NCBI RefSeq assembly: GCF_017743935.1
Contig: NZ_JAGHRE010000001.1
Span: 716,438 to 780,437, forward strand
DNA from: Tropicibacter sp. R16_0
GTDB lineage: Bacteria > Pseudomonadota > Alphaproteobacteria > Rhodobacterales > Rhodobacteraceae
Length of the DNA: 64,000 bases
Direction of reading: 5' to 3'
How positions within the stretch are numbered: the first letter of the stretch is position 1; every line of letters begins with the position of its first letter. A program made the position numbers and the translations under genes. A model generated the notes under the pieces. That model was not told the DNA's origin. It worked only from the letters and a program-made list of their open reading frames with translations, and did no database searches. Positions 1 to 7,848 of this stretch are shown piece by piece.

Positions 1-765
1 CGCGCCCGACTGCACCAGTGGTGCGGTCAGCGCGTTCCAGCCAAGGACCACCCCCATGTCATCCTGCGCCGCCTGCAAAGCAATGGTATAGTTGTTGACC
101 CGCAGCCCTTCGCCGATGGGGCCATCATAATCCAGAGCCGCGCACCAGGTGCGCCAGTCCGTCCAACGCTCGTCCGATGCGTTAAGGTGGATCAAGGGGA
201 GATGGGCTAGATCCGCTAATGCGTCTACGGCGTGCTCAGCGGCGAACGCGGGGCTGGCGAGCGCGGCGATCCGATCGCGAAACAGCGGGCGGCAATCGCC
301 GTTGTCACGGGTCATGTCGCCATAGTGGATGCTCAGATTGCACCCCGTCTGTGCATGATCCGTGTCCGAGACGTTCTGGGTCACGGCGATGTTGCCGTGC
401 CGTTTCCAGAATCGGGCCAATCGGGGTGTTAGCCACAAGGATGAGACCGCTGTTGTCGCCCCTATGGTCACCGCGCGCGTCTGGCTGTCCTGTCGCAGTT
501 GCGTGACCATCGTTGAAATCTGTTCAAAACCACGTTGCAGCGTCAGTTGAAGCATCTGCCCGGTTTCAGACAGTTCCACCCCGCGTTGGTGGCGGTGGAA
601 CAGCTGTTGGCCCAACTCGGCCTCAAGCGCCTTGACCTGATGGCTGATGGCGGCCGGGGTCACGTTCAGCTCTTGGGCGGCGGATTTGAAGCTTTCGTGC
701 CGGGCGGCGGCCTCGAAACTGGAGAGCGCGCTGAGCGGGGGCAGATCATAGGGGCGTTTTGGCAT
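1..765 (-). CDS. LysR-type regulator, GcvA-like (C-terminus beyond window)
   Basis: A frame stays open from an ATG at 765 (complement) to the left edge, so only the first 255 residues are visible. The N-terminus begins MPKRPYDLPPLSALSSFEAA and continues into a LysR winged helix-turn-helix (FKSAAQELNVTPAAISHQVK, about residues 25-45), close to the GcvA/TrpI subgroup; the rest is a substrate-binding-type effector domain. It is transcribed away from the oxygenase gene at 906, and the 140-bp spacer holds a CTCAA-G-TTGAG dyad, the usual arrangement for a LysR regulator and its target. The effector is unknown. The family call is firm; regulation of the neighbour is inference. Confidence 0.88.
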   Translation of the reverse strand, partial: MPKRPYDLPPLSALSSFEAAARHESFKSAAQELNVTPAAISHQVKALEAELGQQLFHRHQRGVELSETGQMLQLTLQRGFEQISTMVTQLRQDSQTRAVTIGATTAVSSLWLTPRLARFWKRHGNIAVTQNVSDTDHAQTGCNLSIHYGDMTRDNGDCRPLFRDRIAALASPAFAAEHAVDALADLAHLPLIHLNASDERWTDWRTWCAALDYDGPIGEGLRVNNYTIALQAAQDDMGVVLGWNALTAPLVQSGA

Positions 766-828
766 CGCCGTGCTTTCCCAATGTGATGAAGATGCGGGCT
801 ATTGTTGCATATGGCTTACTTCAGCTAA

Positions 829-839
829 CTCAAGTTGAG
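829..839. promoter_or_regulatory. Dyad in LysR/oxygenase divergent spacer
   Basis: Perfect inverted repeat CTCAA-G-TTGAG between two divergent starts (765 complement and 906). Its place in a LysR-target spacer makes it a candidate operator. There is no direct evidence of binding. Confidence 0.35.
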
Positions 840-905
840 AATTTTCGCAATTGTCATGTGAAGGCTTCTTCGTGTTTCTGGCGCCACATGAATGGAGGAA
901 CCCCC

Positions 906-1907
906 ATGTCTGACGCCGCCTTGGCCCAACTTGACGACAGCCTGCGCGCCGCGCGCCAATCCTTTGATCGTATCCCGGTGATCGACGTTGCCCCCCTTGT
1001 GGATGGCCGCGATCCGGCGCGGGTCGCAAAAGAGATCCGATGGGCGCTGTCCAATGTGGGCTTCATGTACGTCAAGAACCACGGCGTTGCGGCCCAGACG
1101 GTAGAGGCAGCTTTTGCCCAGACCCGGGCGTTCTTTGATCTCCCGCTCGAGGAAAAGATGAAGCTGCATATCGGCAACTCGGGCGTTGCGATGCGGGGGT
1201 ACATCGAGGTGTTTGGCGAAAACACCGACCCGGCCAAGACCAAGGATCTGAAGGAATGCTTTGACCTCGGCCCGGAAACACCCGGGGTCGACGTTCCGTT
1301 TTTTGGCGCCAACCAGTGGCCCGAGGCGCTGCCCGAGTTCCGCGCGGCGGTTTACGGCTATCATGAAGAGATGAAACGGCTGGCGGCGATCCTGTTGCGC
1401 GGGATCGCACAGAGCCTGGACCTGGCGCCCGAATTTTTCGAAGCCAAAATGCGCGATCCGATCAGCATCCAACGTTTGCTGCATTACCCGCCCCAAACCG
1501 GCAAGATCGACGAGAGCGTCATGGGGATTGGGGCGCATACCGATTACGGCAACCTGACCATTCTGGCCCAGGATGACGTGGGTGGGTTGCAGGTGATGAA
1601 CCGCGATGGCGCTTGGGTCGAAGGGCCGCCGATCCCCGGAACCTTTGTGATCAACATCGGCGATCTGGTGCAGCGTCTGACGAACGATGTCTATCTGGCG
1701 AACCTGCACCGCGTGGTGAACACCAGCGGGCGCGAGCGCTATTCGATCCCGTTTTTCATCGATGCCGACTACGAGGCCGAATTTGCCCCCTTGCCGGGAT
1801 GTGTCAGCGCAGCCAATCCGGCGCGATATGAGGCGGTGACATGCGGACGGCACAAGTTCGGGCGCTTTGTTGACAGCTTTCCACATCTGGCGGCGCAACA
1901 CGGCTAG
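906..1907 (+). CDS. 2-oxoglutarate/Fe(II) oxygenase, isopenicillin N synthase family
   Basis: A 333-residue cytosolic non-heme iron oxygenase. The DIOX N-terminal region starts RIPVIDVAPLVDG (residues 22-34) and the jelly-roll core follows. Iron ligands are visible as H211-x-D213 (AHTDYGNLTIL) and H268 (NLHRVV); R278-x-S280 (RYSIPFF) is the 2-oxoglutarate-binding pair. The start at 906 is chosen because GGAGGAA lies just upstream and the protein then begins shortly before the conserved IPVIDV segment; an upstream in-frame extension to 759 lacks family similarity. Substrate is unknown; relatives act on small metabolites or on ethylene/gibberellin-like compounds. A second paralogue lies at 41255-42229. 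The divergent LysR gene probably controls it. Confidence 0.9.
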   Translation: MSDAALAQLDDSLRAARQSFDRIPVIDVAPLVDGRDPARVAKEIRWALSNVGFMYVKNHGVAAQTVEAAFAQTRAFFDLPLEEKMKLHIGNSGVAMRGYIEVFGENTDPAKTKDLKECFDLGPETPGVDVPFFGANQWPEALPEFRAAVYGYHEEMKRLAAILLRGIAQSLDLAPEFFEAKMRDPISIQRLLHYPPQTGKIDESVMGIGAHTDYGNLTILAQDDVGGLQVMNRDGAWVEGPPIPGTFVINIGDLVQRLTNDVYLANLHRVVNTSGRERYSIPFFIDADYEAEFAPLPGCVSAANPARYEAVTCGRHKFGRFVDSFPHLAAQHG

Positions 1908-1962
1908 GGGGCGCTCCCGCCCTCGCAGCATGCCCTGACGGGCCCTTGCTCAGTTGGGTCGG

Positions 1963-1985
1963 GCGCCTCGCCTGCGGCGAGGCGC
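1963..1985. terminator. Strong hairpin between convergent genes
   Basis: Ten-base perfect stem (GCGCCTCGCC / GGCGAGGCGC) with a 3-nt loop, in the 115-bp gap between convergent genes ending at 1907 and 2024. It lacks a clear T-run, so it is either a bidirectional terminator or a dispersed palindromic repeat; the same GGGCGCCTCGC core recurs at 33601. Confidence 0.5.
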
Positions 1986-2023
1986 GGCACCGCAGAACGC
2001 TGGCCAGTGATCTTGTGATACGG

Positions 2024-2890
2024 TCAAGGGGTGATGAGACCCGCAGCGCGCGCCTCGGCCTCGGTCAGATACCACAGGCCGGTGCTGGGTATGGTGAACA
2101 TGGCGTTCAGAAAGGACGGCTGCACGCCTTGGGCCTCGAACAAGGCGCGGTCCTTGTCCTGTTCCTGTTGCAGATCGATCTGCGGCAGGGCGGTGTCAAA
2201 GTTCAGCGCATATTGGTGAAACCCAAGGCGCGCGCCGGGGGCCAAAGAGCGGTTTTGACCTGCCACAAAGGGCAGGGTGCAGGCCGAAGTGCAGTCACCG
2301 ACGGCGTGGGTGCTCAGCCCGCGATCCCGGATCAATTTGGCAAAGCCGCGCGCCTCGTAGATGTGGCCGCCGGGGCTGTGGAGGGTCACGTGTGCCAACT
2401 GCGGCGCTGCATCGGCGAGGGCCGTCGCGCGGCGGGTCAGGCCAAAGGTGATCGCCCCTTGGAACATCAGCGTGGTGCCGTCTTGCGACAGCTCCAGCTG
2501 GTAGGTGGCGGCATGTTCGCGGTCCATCCGGTCGGTAAACAGCTCTTCTTCCGGTGGGGCATGGGTGTCGAGCGCCAGTCCCCACCACATGGCAATGCCC
2601 AAACCGGCGGCCACCAGCAGGGCCAGTTGACCACCCCAGACGGCGGCCAGTCCGCCGTGAGCAATCACATGGGCGTCGGCGCTGCGTTGAAAGAGGACAA
2701 CTTGCCAGCCAAAAACCACGATATCCGTCGCCAACAGCGGGTAAAGGACCAGAGCAGGCATCGTCAGAGAAGATCCCAGCAGGGCCAGAGCCCCCAGGAT
2801 CAGCGCGCGCGGCAGCGCGATCCACAGCCAGAAGACGTGGGGCAGGCGAGCAGAGGCCGGATCGATGCGCATGGGGCCAACCATGCGCAT
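2024..2890 (-). CDS. ClpP/crotonase-fold membrane protein (COG3904-like)
   Basis: A 288-residue protein with about three hydrophobic helices in its first 120 residues, then a soluble domain of the ClpP/crotonase fold. Diagnostic stretches are LHSPGGHIYEARGFAKLI and the nucleophile-like segment GDCTSACTLPFVAG followed by GARLGFHQY, as in predicted periplasmic SDH-type proteins of COG3904. Function in this family is not established; proteolysis is only inferred from the fold. The ATG at 2890 is the longest start; the ATG at 2884 has AGG at better spacing. It sits just downstream of the IYD-like flavoprotein gene on the same strand (15-bp gap), possibly in one transcript. Confidence 0.75.
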   Translation of the reverse strand: MRMVGPMRIDPASARLPHVFWLWIALPRALILGALALLGSSLTMPALVLYPLLATDIVVFGWQVVLFQRSADAHVIAHGGLAAVWGGQLALLVAAGLGIAMWWGLALDTHAPPEEELFTDRMDREHAATYQLELSQDGTTLMFQGAITFGLTRRATALADAAPQLAHVTLHSPGGHIYEARGFAKLIRDRGLSTHAVGDCTSACTLPFVAGQNRSLAPGARLGFHQYALNFDTALPQIDLQQEQDKDRALFEAQGVQPSFLNAMFTIPSTGLWYLTEAEARAAGLITP

Positions 2891-2905
2891 GACCTGAGCC
2901 CCGGA

Positions 2906-3598
2906 TCAATCGCAGATGGTCAGAATCTCGTCCAAGGGTTTCTTCATCTTGGCCACTTCGGGCACGGTTGCATCCTCGGCTGGGTGGCCGACGGCGATGA
3001 TCATCGTGGGCTTTTCCGAGGCTGGGCGGTCGAGCGCCTCATTCAGAAACCGCATCGGGTTGGGGGTGTGAGTCAGCGTGCAGAGGCCTGCGTGATGCAG
3101 GGCGGCGAGCAGAAAGCCGGTGGCGATGTTGACGCTTTCGGGGACGTAGTAGTTCTTGAACCGGGTGCCGTCCTCGAACTGGCCCCAGCGTTGGGCAAAC
3201 ACCACGATCAGCCAGGGCGCGACGGTCAGATGCTCCTTGACCGCGTCCGTCCCGATGGGTTCCAGCGCCTTGATCCATTCGTCGCCTGCGCCGCCCGCAT
3301 AAAAGCGGCGCTCTTCTTCCTCGGCCTCTTCGCGAATACGTTGTTTCAGGGCGGGGTTCTTTATTGCCACAAAGTGCCAAGGCTGGTGATTGGCGCCTGA
3401 GGGCGCGGTGCCTGCGGTGCGAATGCAATCCTCTATCACCTGTTGCGGCACGGGCCGGTCCGAATAGTCGCGCACCGTGTGGCGCTTGCGCATGACCTCG
3501 TGGAACGCCTGGGCGGCGGCGCGCATCTCGTCATCGCTCAGGTCGGCGCGGTCGGGCAGAGGCAGGGTGGTATAGGTCAGGTCTTCGCGGGCAAACAT
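2906..3598 (-). CDS. Nitroreductase-fold flavoprotein, iodotyrosine deiodinase-like
   Basis: A 230-residue FMN-dependent nitroreductase-superfamily protein. Residues 38-44 (KRHTVRD) and 61-75 (TAGTAPSGANHQPWH) are the FMN-binding segments. Unlike generic nitroreductases it has the active-site lid of iodotyrosine deiodinase: E96, Y100 and K121 fall at the same mutual spacing (4 and 21 residues) as human IYD E157/Y161/K182, and the C-terminal TVPEVAKMKKPLDEI also resembles IYD. IYD reductively removes halogen from halotyrosines, which would be meaningful in iodine- and bromine-rich seawater. The start at 3598 follows AAGGAT; the longer frame to 3823 is out of family. Dehalogenation is inferred from residues, not shown. 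Confidence 0.82.
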   Translation of the reverse strand: MFAREDLTYTTLPLPDRADLSDDEMRAAAQAFHEVMRKRHTVRDYSDRPVPQQVIEDCIRTAGTAPSGANHQPWHFVAIKNPALKQRIREEAEEEERRFYAGGAGDEWIKALEPIGTDAVKEHLTVAPWLIVVFAQRWGQFEDGTRFKNYYVPESVNIATGFLLAALHHAGLCTLTHTPNPMRFLNEALDRPASEKPTMIIAVGHPAEDATVPEVAKMKKPLDEILTICD

Positions 3599-3636
3599 TT
3601 GGAATCCTTCATGTGTTGCCCCTTTATTGGCCGCAC

Positions 3637-4521
3637 TCAGTCGGGGATCAACCCTTTGGTCGCGGCCTGTTTGACCGCTTTGGTGACCGGCTCCAGGGCG
3701 GGGGCCATGATGCGGCTGACCTGCCAGGTCAACGGCACATCCAGCGGTGTCTTGGGGATCAGGGGGGTCAAGCGGCCATTGCGGATCGGGCCACGCACCA
3801 GCTGCACCGGGTTCATGCCCCATCCCATGCTATGGCGCGCTGCGTCCACAAAAGCCTGTGTTGACGGCAAGAAATGGGTGGGAGGAGAGATGCGGGTGTC
3901 AAAATTGTCCTGCAGCCAGGCCCGTTGCAGCCCGTCCTTGGCATTGAACGTCAGGCAGGGAGCAACGGCCAAGGCCTTGGCGGTGACGCCTTCGGGAAAC
4001 CATTGGTCCATGAAGGACGGGCTGGCAGTCGCGATATAGCGCAGCGCGCCAATCGGGTGCATGTCGCAACCGGTGACCGGCTTGGTGGATGCGGTGATGG
4101 CTGCGCTGACCTCTCCCCGCCTGAGCCAGTCGGCAGAATGGTCTTGATCGTCAATCACCAGATCAAACAGGACATCCGGTACGGCCGCCATGGCGTTGAC
4201 AAACCAGGTCGCAAGGCTGTCGGCATTGACGGCGATGCGCAGGCGCGCAGGCCCGGGGGCTGCATCGAGAGACAGCTCGCGGCTGACCTGAGCCTCAAGG
4301 ATGCCGACATCCTCGGCATGCTTGGCCAGACGAATGCCCGCAGGCGTGCCCGTGCAGGGCGTGCCGCGGTTGATCAGCGAGGTGCCAAGGCGATCCTCAA
4401 GCGCCTTGATCCGTTGCGAAATGGCCGATGGCGTCACCGACAGATCGGCGGCGGCGGCCTCAAAGCTCCCTCGGCTGAGGATGGCAGACAGGGCGGCAAG
4501 GTGCTGTGGGTCAAATTGCAT
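3637..4521 (-). CDS. argP: LysR-type regulator ArgP/IciA
   Basis: 294 residues with an N-terminal winged HTH (FEAAAADLSVTPSAISQRIK, residues 20-39) followed by the ArgP-type effector domain. ArgP senses lysine/arginine and activates an amino-acid exporter. It is divergent from a LysE/ArgO gene at 4613 with a 91-bp shared promoter, the standard argP-argO layout, which supports the name more strongly than the sequence alone. The ATG at 4521 gives the canonical N-terminus MQFDPQHLAALSAIL. It could equally be called LysG; the two names denote one subfamily. Confidence 0.9.
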   Translation of the reverse strand: MQFDPQHLAALSAILSRGSFEAAAADLSVTPSAISQRIKALEDRLGTSLINRGTPCTGTPAGIRLAKHAEDVGILEAQVSRELSLDAAPGPARLRIAVNADSLATWFVNAMAAVPDVLFDLVIDDQDHSADWLRRGEVSAAITASTKPVTGCDMHPIGALRYIATASPSFMDQWFPEGVTAKALAVAPCLTFNAKDGLQRAWLQDNFDTRISPPTHFLPSTQAFVDAARHSMGWGMNPVQLVRGPIRNGRLTPLIPKTPLDVPLTWQVSRIMAPALEPVTKAVKQAATKGLIPD

Positions 4522-4612
4522 TAGCTGTGCTTATCTAAGCTGAGTATCTTTAACTAGACTACGCAACGCGCGGCCTCTAGTCAAACCGGGCAGTCGAACA
4601 ACAGGAGCCTTC

Positions 4613-5212
4613 ATGCTGACGTCATTTTTCCCCGGCTTTGCCCTTGGTTTCAGCCTGATTCTGGCGATCGGCGCGCAAAATGCCTTTGTTCTGCGTCAGG
4701 GGCTGCGACGCGAGCATGTCTTTGCGGTGTGCCTGACCTGTGCTGTGTCGGATGCGGTGCTGATTGCAGCTGGGGTCTATGGCATGGGTTCCTTGGCGCA
4801 GGCGGTGCCCTGGTTCGAACCCGCGATGCGCTATGGCGGGGCGCTGTTTTTGCTGTGCTACGGCGCGATGAGCTTTCGGTCGGCCTGGCGGGGCGGGGCG
4901 AGTATGGACATGAGCGGCGAACGGGTCAGCGGGTTGACCGCGACCTTGGCGACGGTGCTGGCGTTTACCTGGCTCAACCCGCATGTCTATCTGGATACGG
5001 TTGTGCTCGTGGGCTCGATCTCGGCCCAATACGATGACCGGGTGAGCTTTGCCTTGGGGGCGATGCTGGCGAGTTTTGTGTTTTTCTTTTCACTGGGATA
5101 CGGCGCGCGGGCCCTGGGGCCGCTGTTTGCCTGGCCGCGCGCCTGGCAAGTGCTGGATGCGGGTATCGGCGTCGTAATGTGGGGAATTGCCCTAAAACTT
5201 GTTGCGATGTGA
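4613..5212 (+). CDS. argO: LysE/ArgO family amino-acid exporter
   Basis: A 199-residue inner-membrane protein with about six transmembrane helices. Two LysE-family signatures are present: GAQNAFVLRQGLRREHV (residues 20-36) and LNPHVYLDT (121-129). The family exports arginine and/or lysine, protecting against excess basic amino acids during peptide use. An upstream AGGAG (ACAGGAGCC) sets the start. Divergent argP at 3637-4521 is the likely activator, so control is probably by arginine/lysine through the 4522-4612 spacer. Confidence 0.92.
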   Translation: MLTSFFPGFALGFSLILAIGAQNAFVLRQGLRREHVFAVCLTCAVSDAVLIAAGVYGMGSLAQAVPWFEPAMRYGGALFLLCYGAMSFRSAWRGGASMDMSGERVSGLTATLATVLAFTWLNPHVYLDTVVLVGSISAQYDDRVSFALGAMLASFVFFFSLGYGARALGPLFAWPRAWQVLDAGIGVVMWGIALKLVAM

Positions 5213-5251
5213 AGGGTTGCCCCTGCCTGTGAATGGGTGTTCAAGGGGCGT

Positions 5252-6166
5252 ATGAGCCAAGCCAACGCGACCGCCACCCAACGCCCGATTGCCGGTATCC
5301 TGTGGATGCTGGCGGCAGGGCTTTCGTTTGTGGTCATGACTGCGCTGGTGAAATCCATGGGCTCGACCATGCATCCCACCCAGTCGGCCTTTTTGCGGTA
5401 TCTGTTGGGGCTGGTGTTCTTTGTGCCAGCACTTGGCACGCTGATCCGAACACGATTGACCGGACGCCAATGGGGGTTGTTCACCTTGCGGGGCGCGATC
5501 CACAGCGCGGCGGTCATGCTGTGGTTCTTTGCCATGACGCAGATCCCCTTGGCCGAGGTCACGGCGATGAACTATCTCACGCCGGTCTACGTTACCATCG
5601 GGGCCGCGCTGTTTCTGGGCGAGACGATGGCGGCACGCCGGATCACGGCAATCATTGTGGCCCTAATCGGGGCGATGATCATCCTGCGTCCCGGATTTCG
5701 CGAGATCAGCCCCGGTCACCTGGCGATGCTGGGCACGACGCTGTGCATGGGTATTTCCTATCTGATGGTCAAAATGCTGGTCGAAGAAATCAGCCCGGTG
5801 GTCGTTGTCGCCATGATGTCGATTTTTGTCACCATCGGCATTGCGCCCTTTGCCATCGCCGTCTGGGTGACGCCGACCTTGCCGCAACTTGGCATTCTCT
5901 TTGCTATCGCCTCATTTGCGACGGGTGGGCATTACTTCATGACCCTGGCGATGCAGGCCGCGCCGGTGGCCGTGACGCAGCCTGTGACCTTTCTGCAGCT
6001 GATCTGGGCCACACTGCTTGGCGCGCTGGTCTTTGACGAAGGCGTCGATTTCTGGGTTGTCCTGGGGGGCACGCTGATCCTGGGCGCCATCAGCTTCATC
6101 ACCTGGCGCGAGGCGGTGCTGAAGCGTCGTGAAATCACACCCAACCCGAACACGCCCAAACTCTGA
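5252..6166 (+). CDS. EamA/DMT family permease
   Basis: About 304 residues forming ten predicted transmembrane helices in two EamA repeats: an N-terminal half beginning PIAGILWMLAAGLSFVVMTA and a second half from GTTLCMGISYLMVKML. Typical of drug/metabolite transporters that export small solutes. Substrate is not predictable from sequence. The ATG at 5252 follows AAGGGG; a GTG at 5237 in the same frame is the alternative. It lies 24-39 bp after argO and could be co-transcribed, but the family similarity itself gives no link to amino-acid export. Confidence 0.85.
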   Translation: MSQANATATQRPIAGILWMLAAGLSFVVMTALVKSMGSTMHPTQSAFLRYLLGLVFFVPALGTLIRTRLTGRQWGLFTLRGAIHSAAVMLWFFAMTQIPLAEVTAMNYLTPVYVTIGAALFLGETMAARRITAIIVALIGAMIILRPGFREISPGHLAMLGTTLCMGISYLMVKMLVEEISPVVVVAMMSIFVTIGIAPFAIAVWVTPTLPQLGILFAIASFATGGHYFMTLAMQAAPVAVTQPVTFLQLIWATLLGALVFDEGVDFWVVLGGTLILGAISFITWREAVLKRREITPNPNTPKL

Positions 6167-6205
6167 CGCTTGTCAGGGCAACGCTCCTGCTCCTAGGGTG
6201 GCGGC

Positions 6206-7204
6206 ATGAGGTTGCGCGCGTTCTCTTTAGGCCTTGGTCTGATGGCATCCGGCCCTGCCGCGGCGGGGCTGGCGGTGTGCAATGACACTGCCGTTCTGCA
6301 CTCTGTCGCCATTGGCTATCGTGGCGACGATGGCTGGGTGTCGCAGGGGTGGTGGAACATCGAGCCGGACCAATGCGCGACCGTCCTGGCCGGGGATCTG
6401 GTCAACCGCTACTACTATCTGATGGCCCAGGCAGATGGGTGGACCTTCGATCATGAGGGGATCGGCTTTTGCATACTGGCCGACGTGTTCGACATTACCG
6501 GCGATCAGGAGTGTGACGGGCGCGGCTATGGCAATGGGCAGTTTCTGGAACTCGACACCGGCAAGACGGAAAAGGACCACGTGACCTATCTGGCCGCCGT
6601 GTCCCGGCCCGCGGCCCCAAGCGAACCGGCCTTTGTGCCACCGGGAAAATATGGTGAGCCTTACAGTGCGGCTGGCAATTTCCAATCCTGCACAACCGAG
6701 AGCGGGCAAATGGTGTGCAGCCTGTTTGCGGATGGTGTGCAGGTGTTCTTTCGCCAGGACGGTCGCGAGGGAGAGGAGGCCTTTGCCTTTGTCGACCGCT
6801 TTCGCCCCGGCAGCCCCGTGATCGTGCATGGTGATCTTGAAGCGGTTCATGACAGCACCGCCGATCTGGTGCCCTACAAGCTGTTTGCGCGCGGGTGGGA
6901 GGAGGCCGACGACCTGCTGCAGGACATGCAGGGCAAATGGCAATCGCGAGACGATGCTGCGGCGGGGCTGGTGCTGGACGGTTCGCTGCTGGACCTGACT
7001 TATGACGGCCAAACCCAGGACAGCGGGTCAATTCGCGTCAGCTCCACATGCAATGACTATTCCGAAGGTGGGCCATATCTGATTCTGCAATCCGATGGCG
7101 ACTCGGCAGCGACCTGCTATGGTGATCTGCAGGTCGATGGACCATTCCTGAACATGACCCACTTGCCGCGCGGAAATGTCCTGCGATACCAGCGGGTAGA
7201 CTGA
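6206..7204 (+). CDS. Secreted DUF1036-domain protein
   Basis: 332 residues. A signal peptide (about residues 1-20, ending GPAAAG) is followed by a DUF1036 domain recognisable from LAVCNDTAVLHSVAIGYRG, the GWWNIEPDQC segment and a run of paired cysteines. Beyond about residue 130 lies a second, less conserved region (FQSCTTESGQMVCSLFADG onward) with further cysteine pairs, ending in a beta-rich stretch. DUF1036 proteins are small periplasmic proteins of unknown function in alphaproteobacteria; this one is about twice the usual length because of the C-terminal extension. No operon partner is evident; betI follows with its own promoter. Confidence 0.75.
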   Translation: MRLRAFSLGLGLMASGPAAAGLAVCNDTAVLHSVAIGYRGDDGWVSQGWWNIEPDQCATVLAGDLVNRYYYLMAQADGWTFDHEGIGFCILADVFDITGDQECDGRGYGNGQFLELDTGKTEKDHVTYLAAVSRPAAPSEPAFVPPGKYGEPYSAAGNFQSCTTESGQMVCSLFADGVQVFFRQDGREGEEAFAFVDRFRPGSPVIVHGDLEAVHDSTADLVPYKLFARGWEEADDLLQDMQGKWQSRDDAAAGLVLDGSLLDLTYDGQTQDSGSIRVSSTCNDYSEGGPYLILQSDGDSAATCYGDLQVDGPFLNMTHLPRGNVLRYQRVD

Positions 7205-7218
7205 CCTGCGGGTTCTTG

Positions 7219-7232
7219 ATTGACGAGTCAAT
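7219..7232. promoter_or_regulatory. Candidate BetI operator upstream of betI
   Basis: Perfect palindrome ATTGAC-GA-GTCAAT, 44 bp before the betI start and directly followed by AAAAA. TTGACG within it can serve as a -35 box, with TAGCGT 17 bp downstream as a weak -10, so repressor binding would block the promoter. A near copy stands upstream of choX at 51450-51463. Confidence 0.6.
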
Positions 7233-7275
7233 AAAAAGCGCCTAGCGTTTCCTTCAGACAGCTGGAGACGCATGA

Positions 7276-7848
7276 ATGCCCAAAGTTGGAATGGAACCCA
7301 TCCGCCGTGACGCCATCGTGCGCGCCACGATTGCCGAGCTTGGCGCCTCCAAGTCCCTGGACGTCACCGTCAGCCAGATCGCCAAACGCGCGGGCATGTC
7401 CAGCGCGCTGGCGCACCACTATTTTGGCGGCAAGGATCAGATTTTTCTGGCCGCTATGCGACGTATCCTGACGGATTTCGGCGCCGAGGCCCGCAGCGAG
7501 CTGAAAGCTGCCCCGCGTCACGAGCGGGCACAGGCCATCATCCGCGCCTGTTTTGCACAATCCTGCTTCACGCCGGATGTGATTGCGGCCTGGATGACGT
7601 TCTATGTTCTGGCCCAGACCAACGACGATGCGCTGCGCCTGTGGCAGATCTATCAGGCGCGCATTCGCTCGAACCTGGTCGATGCCCTGCGCCCCTTGCT
7701 GGCGGACCCGGTTGAGGGCGCCGAAAACATGATTGCCTTGATTGACGGTCTTTATATCCGCGCCGCGCTCAGCGCCCCGGAAGAGCCGCAACTGGCCGTC
7801 AACCACGCCTTGCGCGTCCTGAACACCCTGATCGAGAGCGGAAAATGA
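7276..7848 (+). CDS. betI: TetR-family repressor BetI
   Basis: A 190-residue TetR-family regulator of full BetI length. The HTH runs about residues 24-50 (VTVSQIAKRAGMSSALAHHYFGGKDQIF is split here: VTVSQIAKRAGMSS, then ALAHHYFGGKDQ), and the body matches BetI including CFTPDVIAAWMTFYVLAQ. BetI represses choline-to-betaine genes and is released by choline. GGAG 10 bases upstream supports the ATG at 7276. Its stop overlaps the betC start (ATGA), implying translational coupling with the sulfatase. It probably acts at 7219-7232 and possibly at choX. Confidence 0.93.
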   Translation: MPKVGMEPIRRDAIVRATIAELGASKSLDVTVSQIAKRAGMSSALAHHYFGGKDQIFLAAMRRILTDFGAEARSELKAAPRHERAQAIIRACFAQSCFTPDVIAAWMTFYVLAQTNDDALRLWQIYQARIRSNLVDALRPLLADPVEGAENMIALIDGLYIRAALSAPEEPQLAVNHALRVLNTLIESGK

